Shown here: positions 1 through 11,748 of the stretch, in pieces
Layout of the letters: each line of letters starts with the position of its first letter
Numbering within the stretch: position 1 is the first letter of the stretch
Origin: Cloeon dipterum
Lineage: Eukaryota; Arthropoda; Insecta; Ephemeroptera; Baetidae
Assembly: GCF_949628265.1 (NCBI RefSeq)
Contig: NC_088786.1
Coordinates: 19,985,681 to 20,049,680 of the forward strand
Length of the DNA: 64,000 nt
Direction: 5' to 3'
Notes under the pieces: model-generated
Seen by the model: only the letters and a program-made list of their open reading frames with translations
Databases searched by the model: none
What the model was told of the DNA's origin: nothing
Translations under genes and position numbers: made by a program

Positions 1-97
1 TTTTTTAATTTGGAAATCTTACAATTTTATTCAGTTTTCTCATAAATCAAACTGAGTTGTTATCTGTAAATTATAAAATTCCGGGCATCATCCACAG

Positions 98-2683
98 AGG
101 ATTCCTGTGGGACGAGGGGTTCCACGAGCTGCTGGTGTCCACCTGGGACGTGGACATCTCCCTGGACGTGATTGCACACTGGCTTGACCTCATGAACATT
201 GAGGGCTGGATTCCAAGGGAGCAGATTTTGGGCGAAGAGGCCAGGTCAAGGGTGCCTGAGGAATTCGTCGTGCAGAGAAACGAAAATGCCAATCCTCCTA
301 CCCTCCTGCTCACCCTCAAGTACATGCTGACCACGATGCACGGCAGCTTGAACAAGGAGCAAGTCAACACAATTTCCAGGTACTAAAAATGTGTTACTTT
401 GCACGGTTTTAATTTAATCTGATGTTTTATTATTATTTTTTATATTGAGGCAATAATAAAGTAAATGCGAGAGACGCTTTAGCTTTTGGTGTAGGCTTTC
501 GTCCGTGAAATAGGCGAAAGGTTTTGTTTTGTTTTGGCGATTTCAGCAATTGAAGCGGACTCCCAATTATTTTCAAATTGACATTATAATACAGTTGTTG
601 CTTAATTGAGATGATTTTTGGTTCATAGACATTGATGAGACAAATCAATCGGTGGGTCATTTTTACGTTTCTCTCACAAAGGTTAGTTCCGGAAATTGTA
701 AGTTTTTAACTGTTAATTGTAGAGCAAAAAAACTTAAAATATTGTGAAAGCTGACAAAAATATTTTTTCCATATATTCAATTAAACGGGAAGAACATATA
801 TTTAAGAATGTTTGGAAATATTTCCCAATATCCAAAATGTAGCTACATCACCTGTCAGTCAGCTCAAATATTATCTCAAGTCATTAATTTATGCTATTGT
901 TTTCAATTTACCCAGCAGAAGTAACTTTTTTCGAGGAAAAAATTCAATTTCGCTAAAAACTGAAACGTAGCATAAGCAGAGTGCCCTTTTAAAAGGAAAA
1001 ACACAGCTGTTGAAACTGCTCAAAAATCATAGGCTCTTGTAAAATGTAGATTTTTAAATCCACGAATATTTTTTTCCTAATTAAAAAAATAACAGTCTTA
1101 GTTTTAATATTATAAATTCAAACTACTTGGAATCTTTAAGGTTTTGGCCGCGGCTGCAGAAATGGTTCTCTTGGTACAACGTGTCCCAAATCGGACCAGT
1201 GCCAGGCTCGTACCGGTGGCGCGGCCGCCCCGTCAACGCCATCCATGAGCTAAATCCCAAGACTTTAACCTCAGGCTTGGACGATTACCCTAGGGCCAGC
1301 CACCCTACTGAAGAAGAACGCCACGTGGATCTCACATGCTGGATGGCCGTTGCTTCACAGACGATGGTATTATTATTAAATATATCATATGGCAAACGAG
1401 ACTTGATATTAATTTCCTGCAGGCTCTCATCGCGGACAAAATCGGACAAAACAGCGAAAGGTATTCTGACACGTTCACCACTCTATCCGACCCACTGCAA
1501 TTGAATAAACTGTTCTGGAGTGAGTCAATGAGGCGGTACGCAGACTTTGGTTTGCATACTGATGCTGTTAAGCTTGGACGCAAGTCGAAGAACGACTCCA
1601 CACTCATAAGAATTGTGAGTAGATTGACAATTTTTTTTTCATAAATGTAGTGTCGACCTTGCCTTCAAATTTGGTTTGTCTTGATGAGATATTTTTTTTA
1701 ATTACAAAGTTTTTTAGCATTCCAATTGTAATTATAAAAATCCCGGCTGTATGAAGTCAATTATTGATTGTTACTGACCAAATTAGGTCAGAAGAGCCTC
1801 CAGATTAATCAATCTTTAATGAACAATCACAATTTTACCAAAACGCCGCCTAAATTTGCTCTGAAATTTCTGATGTGCAAACTTCAAACAATAAGCTAAA
1901 TAGTACACATAAAATTCGTAATATTGACTTAATTGCTTTGAAAATTAAATTAAAACATCCAAATTTTACAGAATTTTAATCAAGTTTGTCATAAACACTG
2001 TAAAATTATTGTAGCCTAACAATAGAATTCTAGTGTACATGTATTTTAAAAAACCCTTTCACATTTAATATCTTGACACCCTTCTCCCTGAATTTGATTT
2101 GGGAATAAAAAAAGCTTTAAATTAAGTGCACGTCTTCCTTATTTACCATTGAAATGGTTTATTAATCATGATCATTTTCCTAATTTCTAATCAGGTTCAA
2201 GAGAGACCTAGACTGCAGTTGGTGGAAAAAACCTTCGGATACGTGTCGCTGTTTCCCCTTCTGTTGTGCTTGATCCCGGCGAACAGCCCTAAGTTGGGCG
2301 ACGTGCTGAACGACCTGAGGAAGCCTGACCTCCTTTGGACGCCCTACGGATTGCGTTCCCTGTCGACAACTTCTCCGGCCTACCTCAAGAAAAATACACA
2401 GCACGACCCTCCTTACTGGAGGGGTCCGATTTGGATCAACATCAACTACTTGACAGTGAAAGCCCTCTTCCATTACTCTCGCTCCGAAGGCCCCTACAAG
2501 GAGCTGGCCAGGGAAATCTATCTGCAGCTCAGGGAAAACCTGGTGACAAACGTGCTCAAGAGGTATCGTGAGACCGGCTTTGTCTACGAACAATACAATG
2601 ACAAGACGGGTGAGGGGCAAGGTTGCAAGCCGTTCACCGGGTGGTCGGCGCTCGTGGTTCTAATCATGGCTGAAATCTACTGA
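98..2683 (+). CDS. MOGS: Mannosyl-oligosaccharide glucosidase (glucosidase I, GH63), 3' part
   Basis: Endoplasmic reticulum enzyme that removes the outermost alpha-1,2-linked glucose from the Glc3Man9GlcNAc2 N-glycan, the first trimming step after transfer to protein. Exons read as 98-379, 1141-1366, 1423-1614 and 2195-2683. All have GT-AG borders and matching phases, and the last ends in TGA. The protein shows family landmarks in order: [25 protein letters not shown]-type segment, [32 protein letters not shown] and [16 protein letters not shown], then the closing [16 protein letters not shown]. This covers roughly the C-terminal half of the (alpha/alpha)6 catalytic domain. The signal anchor and N-terminal domain lie before base 1. 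The first acceptor is taken as AG at 96-97 because family similarity begins exactly there; AG at 55-56 is an alternative. Family identification is very secure. Confidence 0.95.
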
Positions 2684-2756
2684 CTTTCCACGTAGACTTC
2701 TTGTGATTCTGTTTTTGTTTTCGTCTTGTTTGTGATTTTTACGACTCTTATTTCTA

Positions 2757-2762
2757 AATAAA
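2757..2762 (+). promoter_or_regulatory. poly(A) signal of MOGS
   Basis: AATAAA 74 bases after the MOGS stop codon, in a T-rich 3' untranslated region. Its position fits cleavage near base 2780. Confidence 0.7.
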
Positions 2763-4131
2763 AAATATATGGAAATGTCTTCAGACTGCTATGGTTTCCC
2801 TTAATTAATTTTTATTTGTAGCAGAGCGTATACAGTTTGGAAGTTACAATAATTTATTAAATTTTATATTTTCACGGTCAAACGTGTTAAAGATATATTT
2901 CCACATTGAAATCATTTGTGTGCGATCCCGTGACAGGTTAGGGAGCCTTAGTCCTCGTTGGATTTTAATTATTTTAACTACACATTTAAAGAAAGGTAAT
3001 AAATGTTTTTGGACTCTTTGAAGGGCGCAGTTTTACAGGGTTAGAATGTGGGTAGAGATATCTCTTTCCATAGTCTGAATGGGTCTTTGGTACCCTAGCC
3101 AAGCATTACGTTCAGTGCATATAAGGAGCGCTTTTCAAATATGCTTAAATTGTTTGTTTACCTTAGATGATGAAATGATCATAATTGTTGAAATATTAAT
3201 TTTGAGAAGCCTTTTAAAAAATTATAAATATGATAATTTTGTATTTTTTTCTTCTCAAGGTCCACAAAATCAGAAGTTTCTGAATAATAAAAAATATAGC
3301 GAAGCCAAATTTGAGCTAAAGAAAAAATAATTGCTGTTCCAAACTCCTTTTTATAGAAAATTATAGTGACAGAGAGGCTAGAGAGTTTTGTTTGACGTAA
3401 AAGTAATATTTTGAAATTTTTTAATTGTTTACACCTCTCACTACGAAACGGAGTATTCTTATGAGAAAAATATTGGCTCACCTTCATAAATGAAAAAGCA
3501 TTACCTGAGAAGGTCATATTATGATGAAAATTAAAGGTGTTAATATAAATTGCATATAAACATATCATTATTTATTACAGGCACAAAAACATTATAAATT
3601 TACATTATTTTCTGAATTTTAATATTCTTTTTTTCATTACAAATGGTATCCTTAGGATAGCAACCTAAATTGAAAAGAAGCGCATGACTGTAGTGTCCAG
3701 ATCTGAAACCCTTCCACATTAAGTACTAAATTATATATATAGCATCTCATATATGTTATTGAGTTCAAATTAAAATAAAAGTAAGTAAATATGCGATGTC
3801 AATAATTGTACGTTGTTCAAACTTTAAAAATATCAATTTAAAAGGTCAATTTAAGTCACACTTAGAGGAGAAAGAGAGACAGCCCAAGACATTGATTAGC
3901 ATGTGTTAGTATTAGCACATATCAATAAGAAAAATTGTTTTTGTACACTTACATACACACTATACTTACAGATACATATACATGTATATATAAAGGAACA
4001 ATGAACACAATTCTCAGTCTTTGAGCAGATTTAAAAGCAATATAACTGAAACGAGGAAGAATTCTCTTTGCACGCAGCATCGAAATAATTTGTACTGTTT
4101 AAAAATTTGTTCTGATCTAAAACTGGTTAAA
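2763..4131. other. AT-rich spacer between convergent genes
   Basis: Lies between the 3' ends of MOGS (+) and the NXF-type gene (-). Only short overlapping open frames on both strands, with no recognisable protein. TTTATT at 3571-3576 (AATAAA on the minus strand) could be the NXF poly(A) signal. I looked here for a UBA/TAP-C exon for the NXF gene and saw none. Confidence 0.6.
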
Positions 4132-7100
4132 TTAACTCGGCATCCAGCCAGGATCTGCATTGGTCTTGGCGTTGGTCACGTGGAGCTCGTCTTGGACGAT
4201 AATGACTCCAGTCTCGAAGCGGGCAAGCACACACTTGCGATGAAAGTGCCTCCAAGGGATGCCCTCCGTTTGAGGCTCGTTGAATGAGCCAGTTAAATCA
4301 AACGCGATCTCCGTCTTCTGAAATCGCACCATGAATTTTCCAAAGTATATTTAAAAATCAAATCTTTCAACTTACGTAGCATTTTGTCAAATGGAACGTA
4401 ATCGCTGACGGATCGTGTCTTGTCTGGGGCAAGCCGGCCAGAAACTCGACGATGGCTGCGTTGCCGTCAATTTTGACCTCTCTTGCAAGGCTGGGCGTGT
4501 ATGAGGACAAGCTGGAATTTATATTTCGTTAGTCTTATTTTGATTTGGTTAGACCAAAACTTGAGCAGCAAAAAGGATGGCAGAAAAATGTTATTAAAGG
4601 AGACACATAATAGAATATAATAGAATATAACATTATTCTAATATAATAAATGGGTTATTGGTGATGAGGATAGGGAAATTTTTTAAATAAATAATTATAA
4701 AATAGAGTGTCCTATTTTCAGATTTGATTTTTTTGTCAGCATAGGGTATTACTTTACACCATTTTACTAGATTTATAACGAAAAACATTCATCTTTTGAG
4801 TGTTTTGGTCAAATATCCAGTCTTGTGCCTATAAACCTTGATTTTTTTATCATATACATATATACTAAAAAAAATAAAGCTCACCTTGCACCTCTCGGTT
4901 CAAGCTCAGATTGCCTGTAATAGGCTGCAGAAAGTACAAAAGTCGCAGCCTCGTGGTAGTCTCGAGAAAGAGCGAGTCTCGAGCCCTCGGCAGGGCCATC
5001 GTAGATTTTATAAAATCTATCCAGGAATTCCATGGTGATCTCCGTACCCTTCATAGGGTCGACGATGTCCCCAATCCACTGCGGAAAGCGAGGGTCGGGC
5101 TCCACATAGAAGCCTAAAGGTCTGACCCAGGCCACCCTTTTGCCGTCGATCTTTTCCAGTTTTGGGAAAAATTCGAGGAGTACCCGGTGATAGTCTTCCT
5201 CAGTTTTGAACGTGTGACACACTACGTTGCCTTTTAGGGAGATCTCATTGATAGGGAGACCTTTTATGCTCCTCAGCGCTTTCATGTCCGAAAACTGGAA
5301 AATTTAAATCAATTAATTTATTGCATAAAAGAAAATTTTATTTTATTTATTTCACTGATATCAACATTATACAAATAATGCTACAAAAAAGGCTCATGTA
5401 CAAAGCGAACATGAATAATGATGTGAAAGTAAATTAATTAATTTATGAACTTAAACTTTTTATGTAGCTGCATTGTTTCCAGAAATATCTGATTATTTTG
5501 GCAAATACAAAAAAAATACTTTCTTTACTTTCTTATTACGTTAGATTCTTCTTGAAATTATAAATAATTATGACTCTCTGAAAAAAATTTTAATTTTCTA
5601 AGGTCACTTTTTGAAGCTTTTGTATATTTAAAAAATCTCGTGTTCTGTAATTTCTAAATTGTAATAGCTATAAATGAATTATATATTTTTTGTTTTTATC
5701 GATAGGCAAATCAGGCAAGCAATCTACTATGAAGCCCCCCGTAAAAATAAAATCTATCTATATAAATTGAAAAATGTTTCAATAGATAATAACATCGGTT
5801 GATTCAACTCGTCAAGGTGTGTTTAATACAAAAGTTCGTCTTTATTGAACAAAAATTTCCCATGTTTCAAACAATGACTAAATCCCCATAAGAAAGGCCA
5901 TACTATGCTTAAGGTTAAGCTGTGGAACTCTCCCATAGTGCCTAGATTAAATATAAATATTTTAAATTATAAAGTCTTTCTATTATTTAACGGAGTCTAA
6001 TAAATAATTATAAAAATCTTTTAGATAAGGAAAGGTATGTATAGCGAGATTTGATTGGGTGTAATTTCTTGCTGCTATTTTTAACGCACTTAATAAAATT
6101 AATGAATGCTTATTTACCTGATTTTCGCTAAGATTCAAGTATTGAAGTCTTGGCGCTATATATGCCAAGTTTTTCAAAATGTTGGTCTTGCTTAGGCCAT
6201 TTTTCCCCAAGTTCAGCTTTTTGAGGTAACTCAGATCTGTGCCGATGATCCAAAGGACGTAAGCCATCACATCTGGATGGCACAGCGCGCAATGTCCACA
6301 GTCGACGAGCTCTAGAAGAGCAAATATATTTTTATAGTAATAATGAGATAAATATTTGTAATTATTACCTGGGTCTGTGTGTAGTCTCCAGAGATTTAGC
6401 GACTTCTCAGCTCTGTTGTAACACTTTAGAAGGATGACGCTTTTTATCTTTTCTTTGATGCTGTAATCGAGGTATATCGATGGCTTTATAGTGGACACTT
6501 GAATAGATACCTATAAAAAAAGGATATGACAAAGCTTTAAAAAAATATTTTTAACAAAATCGTGTCACATCTATATGGGTCCAATCTCAGTCATGCCTTA
6601 ATTTGAAAAAAAAACTAGTTTAATTCAACTAAGATTTATTTGTAAGATGATAATTTTTTCTTATATAATTATATGATATGCGAGAAGAGCAATAAATTTT
6701 TTTTAAATCATAAAAAAGTGCAATAATTTTTGGTGTAGAAAGGACAAAAAATATAAAATCTCTATGGGTCCAAAAGGTCTTACTCCAGGAAAGTGCCATG
6801 ACGATTCATTGAAGTTTATCCGTGATATGGATGCTGCAGCAGATGCATCGTCCAGGTAGAAATATGAGTTGTTTCCCAATCCATCCACTTGGTACTGCAA
6901 TAATTGTATTGATGTTTAGTTACAAATATTATTAGTGATTAAGATGGCTATTTAAGATATGTTTATATTCCTCTTGTAAAGATTTAATTTGAACAAACTT
7001 AAAACACACATACAAGAGCCCAGGTGTGAAAGAGGCAGGCATTACAGATCTGTTTAAGTGTATCCCCTTACATTAAAATTTACAAGTCTATCTATATACA

Positions 7101-10094
7101 ATTGCAAAATTCAAGAACCTACAAATTACGTGCTAAAGGTAACAGTTTAACAAGATCTATAGCCTACAGCTGTTATTCAATTGAGAATAATATATTTTTA
7201 AGTAACATTAATAATAAGAGTAAAATTTCCTAGTTATAATACTTCTTAAAAGAAACTTACAATTAGACAAGCAAACGCATTTTTCCCTTTATTTAAAATA
7301 GGGTGTTATTACAAAAAGCATCATTTTATTCCCTTTAACAAAATTTAAGGGATGATAGAGCTGCTGATTGAATTATAATTGTATCTATTTTTAAGAAAAA
7401 TTATAGTGCTAATTTTCTTGTGGTATACGTATACATATAATTTTTTTCAAAATGAATTATAAATATCTTATTGAACTAAAATATAACTAAAAATAAATAT
7501 AAATCAGAAAAATAACAACGACAGTAAAAAGCCATTTCACAATTAAAGAAATTTTAATTAATTGTAAATTGCATTGCTAGGAAAAATAATAGTTTCAAAT
7601 TCTTAGCAGCAAGAAAATATCGCTTTCAAATTTTGCCTTGAGATATCAATTTCCATTTGGCGTTTAAACAAATCGGCCTCAAAATCAAACAGAAGAATCC
7701 ACGACAGGTGAAACAATTTTCATTGATTTAAAATGAAAATTTTTCTGATTTTTGATTTTTTAGCATGAACTCATTAGGTTAAATAAATCATAATTCCAAA
7801 ATATATTTTACCTTAGAAAAAAGAAGATTTAAGTAATATAAAAAATATTCGCTTTTGTGATTCTGGGCAGCAGGCAAGCAGAATGTGTTAGCTAACCTCT
7901 TTTCATGTGTTACATGCACATGCACTAGTGCGCGTGCGCTCCCTTCCATTGAATTAATGTTCGTGCGCCTTCCTCTTCCTTTGTGGTTGTGGACTCATAC
8001 TCATAGTACTCATACTTCGTCCTGTTTGGGTGTTTGGACGCTACAGTCGCTGCGCGCTCATTTCATTTATAGGCGGCGTAAGAGGGCAGAGGCGTTATTT
8101 TTTGTTTTTCCTTCAAAAATGCAAATTACTCATATTTTGCAACAGAACAATTTGATAAGAGAGCAATAGCACTGCGGATTTACTGTGAAATTTGCGGATT
8201 TATCTCACTCAGAACTAAAAGTAAGTTTTAAGATACTCTTTAAAACCACCAATACATATTATGAGACAATTATTACTCACAAGAATTTCGTAATTCTTTC
8301 ACACACAAATATTTTCTAGAAAGAACGTTTTTCTCCTTTTTCTCTTACTATTACAATTATTCGTAATACACCTATCGTATTACACAAAATGTGTGTGTAA
8401 GTAGGAAAGGTTTTTAGCAGGAAAATAAATGATTTGGTGGAGCTTTTAATTTTGATACATAACCTACCTCACTAACTTGCCCAGGGCGAAAGCTAAAAAA
8501 TACAAATACCCTGCTGTAGCGTCCATCTTATTTGCAGTCTGTATCGTTAGTTTTTTTTATATTTTTTAATTTATTTTATTAAGATTCTACTCTGCGGAAA
8601 AAATTAAACCTCTGGGTGCGGTCAGTTTTTATATTAGGCTTTCTTTGTGGTCTTATATGTATAATATTCAACCTATCGCTACTTGAGTCCGTATATTCAA
8701 GTAGCGGCTACTTATTGCATGGAAAAAAATTACACATAACATAGTTTTTTCCACTCATATTTATATATATGTCATTCTCATATTATGTCAGTTTCGGCTG
8801 TCGGTTGGGACCCTTAAAATTCGCATTATTTAATTTGACAAGAAAAAATGAAAGAGTATGTTATATATGAAAAAACTAAATAAGACAGCGGTTTAGTTTT
8901 TCAATTATTCAAGGCACATGGAATGAACAAGAAAAAATGCAAAAGAAAAGAAACGATTTTCTGAATATTACACACAAGTTCATTACCATAATTATACATT
9001 TATTGAAATATGAAACAACCAAATCCTTATTTTTATTGAGAAACACAGTTTTGGCTGTCCGCGTGATTCATTTTCCTAATTCTGCAAGTATTAACTGGCA
9101 CTTGCACTATTAGCAAGCTCATTTGGATATTGGACCAGAATTTCATTCACAAACTACTAAAAATACTGTGCATAATGCTATTAAAGAGCAAGACTCGAAG
9201 TAGATTTGACCTGCCTGGCACTAAAGAAAAAAATATATAATCAATGCTTTTTAAAAATACAATTTTACAAATTTTATTAATTAGATACAAGTGCTGCCAA
9301 AAATGCGAAATGGTACTTACTTGAATTGGGAGGAAATTTTCGACGAATTTCTTCAGGTAATTGAAGAGGTCCGTTTTCATTATGGCAGCCCCGCCTATGA
9401 CGTAAACTTTGTTCCATGTGGCACGCATTTCATTGTGGTGAATTCGTCTAACGAGGATGTTACGAAGACGCGAATCCATTTTCTGTGATTTGTCGTTGTC
9501 CCTCTCATTATAGGGATGAAACTTCGTGCCGTGGCCGTCTAAAAACCCAAGAAAAATCATGAGGTAATGAAAAGGGATCTAACGTGAACGCATCCCTCCC
9601 CCCTGAGTTGGGCCCTGAATCCTAACCACCTGTGTGGCGTAAGTAAGCAGGCCCAAAATTTCAGAAACCCAAAAGTTTGATCAATTTCACGCGCGGACCA
9701 CAACCTCTAGCACCCTAGTTCAACTCCCCCACTTTTAACATAAATTTTTTAACACTGGACTTCATAAAAAACCAGTCAAAATTAGAAAATATTTTTTTAT
9801 AAATCAAATACATTTTTAGAAAAACTGTTGGAAGGCATGAGAGGCTTTCATTTCTTAATTAGTAATTTATTGTGCATTTTAGTTACAAAAGCTGCAAGAT
9901 ATTTTGCTTTTTCATTATTTTAGCAAATATATTATTACATTTAAAAAAATTTAACTGAGTCATCATTTTTTTAAGAAAACAATAATCCATCATCATCCAG
10001 AGAAAATATTACACTGTTAAAATCACTTAAGCGCCGAAAATATTATTCATTTACCTTCCCACCTCGTCCTCTTGTTAATTTTATTGATGAACAT
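4132..10094 (-). CDS. NXF/TAP-family nuclear RNA export factor, lacking UBA domain
   Basis: Member of the NXF family, which (with NXT1/p15) carries mRNA through nuclear pores. Minus-strand exons: 10094-10055, 9538-9321, 6894-6784, 6510-6369, 6311-6118, 5294-4885, 4511-4376 and 4317-4132. All have GT-AG borders and consistent phases, giving about 478 residues. Seen in order: a short basic N-terminus (NKINKRTRW); an RRM-like domain about 53-135 (ATWNKVYVIGG, SYFYLDDASAAASI); leucine-rich repeats about 175-295 (LKKLNLGKNGLS, LQYLNLSENQ, ISLKGNVVCHTFK, FPKLEKIDG); and an NTF2-like domain about 320-470 (FLDRFYKIYDG, LPQTRHDPSAITFHL, VIIVQDELHVTNA). The frame stops 13 residues after HVTNA, where NXF1 would continue to its nucleoporin-binding UBA domain. 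Divergence plus this truncation suggests an Nxf2/3-like paralogue rather than the main NXF1, but which one is not decidable here. Confidence 0.88.
6895..9320 (-). other. Long intron of the NXF gene with a GC-richer island
   Basis: 2.4 kb between RRM-encoding exons. Mostly AT-rich without coding signal. Around 7870-8230 it turns GC/CpG-richer (GCGCGTGCGC-type runs) and ends with AAAA|GTAAGTTTT at about 8218-8229 on the plus strand. This could be a nested promoter with a 5' exon, or an enhancer. The 94-codon open frame there matches nothing I know. Confidence 0.4.
10055..10094 (-). CDS. Proposed first coding exon of the NXF-type gene
   Basis: Too short to stand out as an open frame. It starts at ATG 10094-10092, encodes 13 residues ending in RTRWE, and closes with a G before donor GTAAAT (10054 downward). 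The leftover G joins the AC at the start of the exon at 9538 to make an Asp codon, keeping the frame. The intron is 516 nt. A DRE-type palindrome lies about 40 bases upstream. Basic residues here resemble the basic N-terminus of NXF1. The assignment rests on splice signals and phase only. Confidence 0.6.
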
Positions 10095-10131
10095 TATACA
10101 ATATATTTTTTGTTCTTTTTAGTGTTATGAA

Positions 10132-10143
10132 GATATCGATATC
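10132..10143. promoter_or_regulatory. DRE-like palindrome upstream of the NXF start
   Basis: GATATCGATATC contains TATCGATA (10134-10141), the DREF/BEAF core motif of many insect housekeeping promoters. It lies 38 bases upstream of the proposed NXF start codon, so it may mark the core promoter. A second TATCGATA at 5697-5704 is inside an NXF intron and is probably incidental. Confidence 0.45.
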
Positions 10144-10144
10144 G

Positions 10145-11461
10145 TCCGTCGGTCCGTCGCACGTGGTTTTTCGTAAACTAACCTGTAAATCAGATTTAGA
10201 TAGTTAATTACAAAATTATACTCAATGTCATTTAGCTGCTGGTGCTGCCGGATAATTTGATACTAATTCATCTCAGATGTGCATCTAATTTACTACTATT
10301 TACCAATATTTCCGAAGCAGAAAGGAATGCAAAAGCTTCACGTGAGTTCAGTAAATATATGAAGGCGTCTCTACGTGCAAGTTCCAGTAATTGTTACCCT
10401 TTGTAAGGGGAAAATGGATCCACACCCCCCTCGGGGGTAAGCCCGCTAAGTTCAAACTTGCTTAACAAGAGCAGTTGAATTTCGTAATTCGCGCCAATTT
10501 TTTTTTAAAACCTCTTCTTTTTCATGTCCTCTTTGCTTTCCTTTTTAACCCTGAGTTCGTCACTCATCCAGCCAAGGAGATTTTTTTCCAAAAAACCATA
10601 TCCAGGTGGAATATAAATTTGTTTATAAATTCAAGTTCTAAAATTCTATTCTATGAATTTAATTTAGAAACAAATGGTGAAATGATTGGCAACTTGAAAC
10701 TGGTCTGGAATTTTGTGGGAAGATTGAAAGGTTTGCATTTTTTGTAAATCCGACTATATATTAGAAGCTGAAATTTGGGCACGAAATATTTTTCGAAAAC
10801 CAGAAAATTCACCATTTTTGTTAATTTTAATTTTAATAAAAAATTGAGGCAACGCACTTTATTTCAGATATTTATGTTTCTGTTTTTTATTTTTCCGCTC
10901 TTTAAGATATATGTTTCAAAAATTAAAGAATGTCAACATTTCATTGATAAATTCAAGATCCATTTCGAAAATTCAAGTGCAATTACTTTAGCCTTTTGAT
11001 CTACCACCTTAATGCACATCTGCAGTTTGAAAGTTTTATTCCACTTGATTAGACGAGTTGAACGGTCCTTGAATTTTTGTTTTACGAGGTACTAATTATA
11101 ATATGAAGAAAGCAAAAGAATTTCCTAAATTCAAAAGCCTCCAAATGCGGGGTATGGTATGGGTTTTCTCTATGGCATTTGGGGCATTTGTTAAGACCTA
11201 GTTTTATTATTGTAAAAAATATCCTCGTCAGATCCCTGCCAGCAGTCTGTCCTTTATATGAACAAATATTATAGGCTCCATAATCCATGATTGAATAAAA
11301 ACTAGCTTCAATATTTGATTTGGAACCAAGTCCAAAGTTGAAAACTAAAGACAAATTTAATATTCAACTAGGTATTCTTTTAAAAATTTCACTTGGGCAT
11401 GGATTATTCATTAATTTCACTCAGAACAAAAACACGAAAATTAAATGCTGAAAATGTTCAC
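10145..11461. other. AT-rich spacer, no gene seen
   Basis: Lies between the start of the NXF gene and the 3' end of neuralized. Several 65-90 codon open frames overlap on both strands, but they are low-complexity and rich in Phe, Lys and Asn. None shows a recognisable domain or a coding-like base composition. Confidence 0.5.
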
Positions 11462-11467
11462 TTTAAT
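11462..11467 (-). promoter_or_regulatory. Possible poly(A) signal of neuralized
   Basis: TTTAAT on the plus strand is ATTAAA on the minus strand, a common variant signal. It lies about 280 bases after the neuralized stop codon. No closer AATAAA was seen. Confidence 0.35.
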
Positions 11468-11748
11468 AATCTCTTGTGGTTATAATATATCGGTACAATC
11501 TTAGCCGCCTGTTGTCTGTCTGTTGCAGAGGTACAAAATCAGAGGTAAAATAATGTATCAAACAAAAGAGGCGTGAGATTCTTAAAACGATGAGAGATCA
11601 GGTACAAAGGAAGTAATATATATATAATAAAGTTTCGCAACGCATTTGGTGAATCGCAATGAAATTAATATACATGACTAAATGCCGAGGGGCAGAGGCA
11701 GCGGGCGTTTCGCGTTGCACTAGCGTGGCAGGGGCGTGATTTCTGTTC

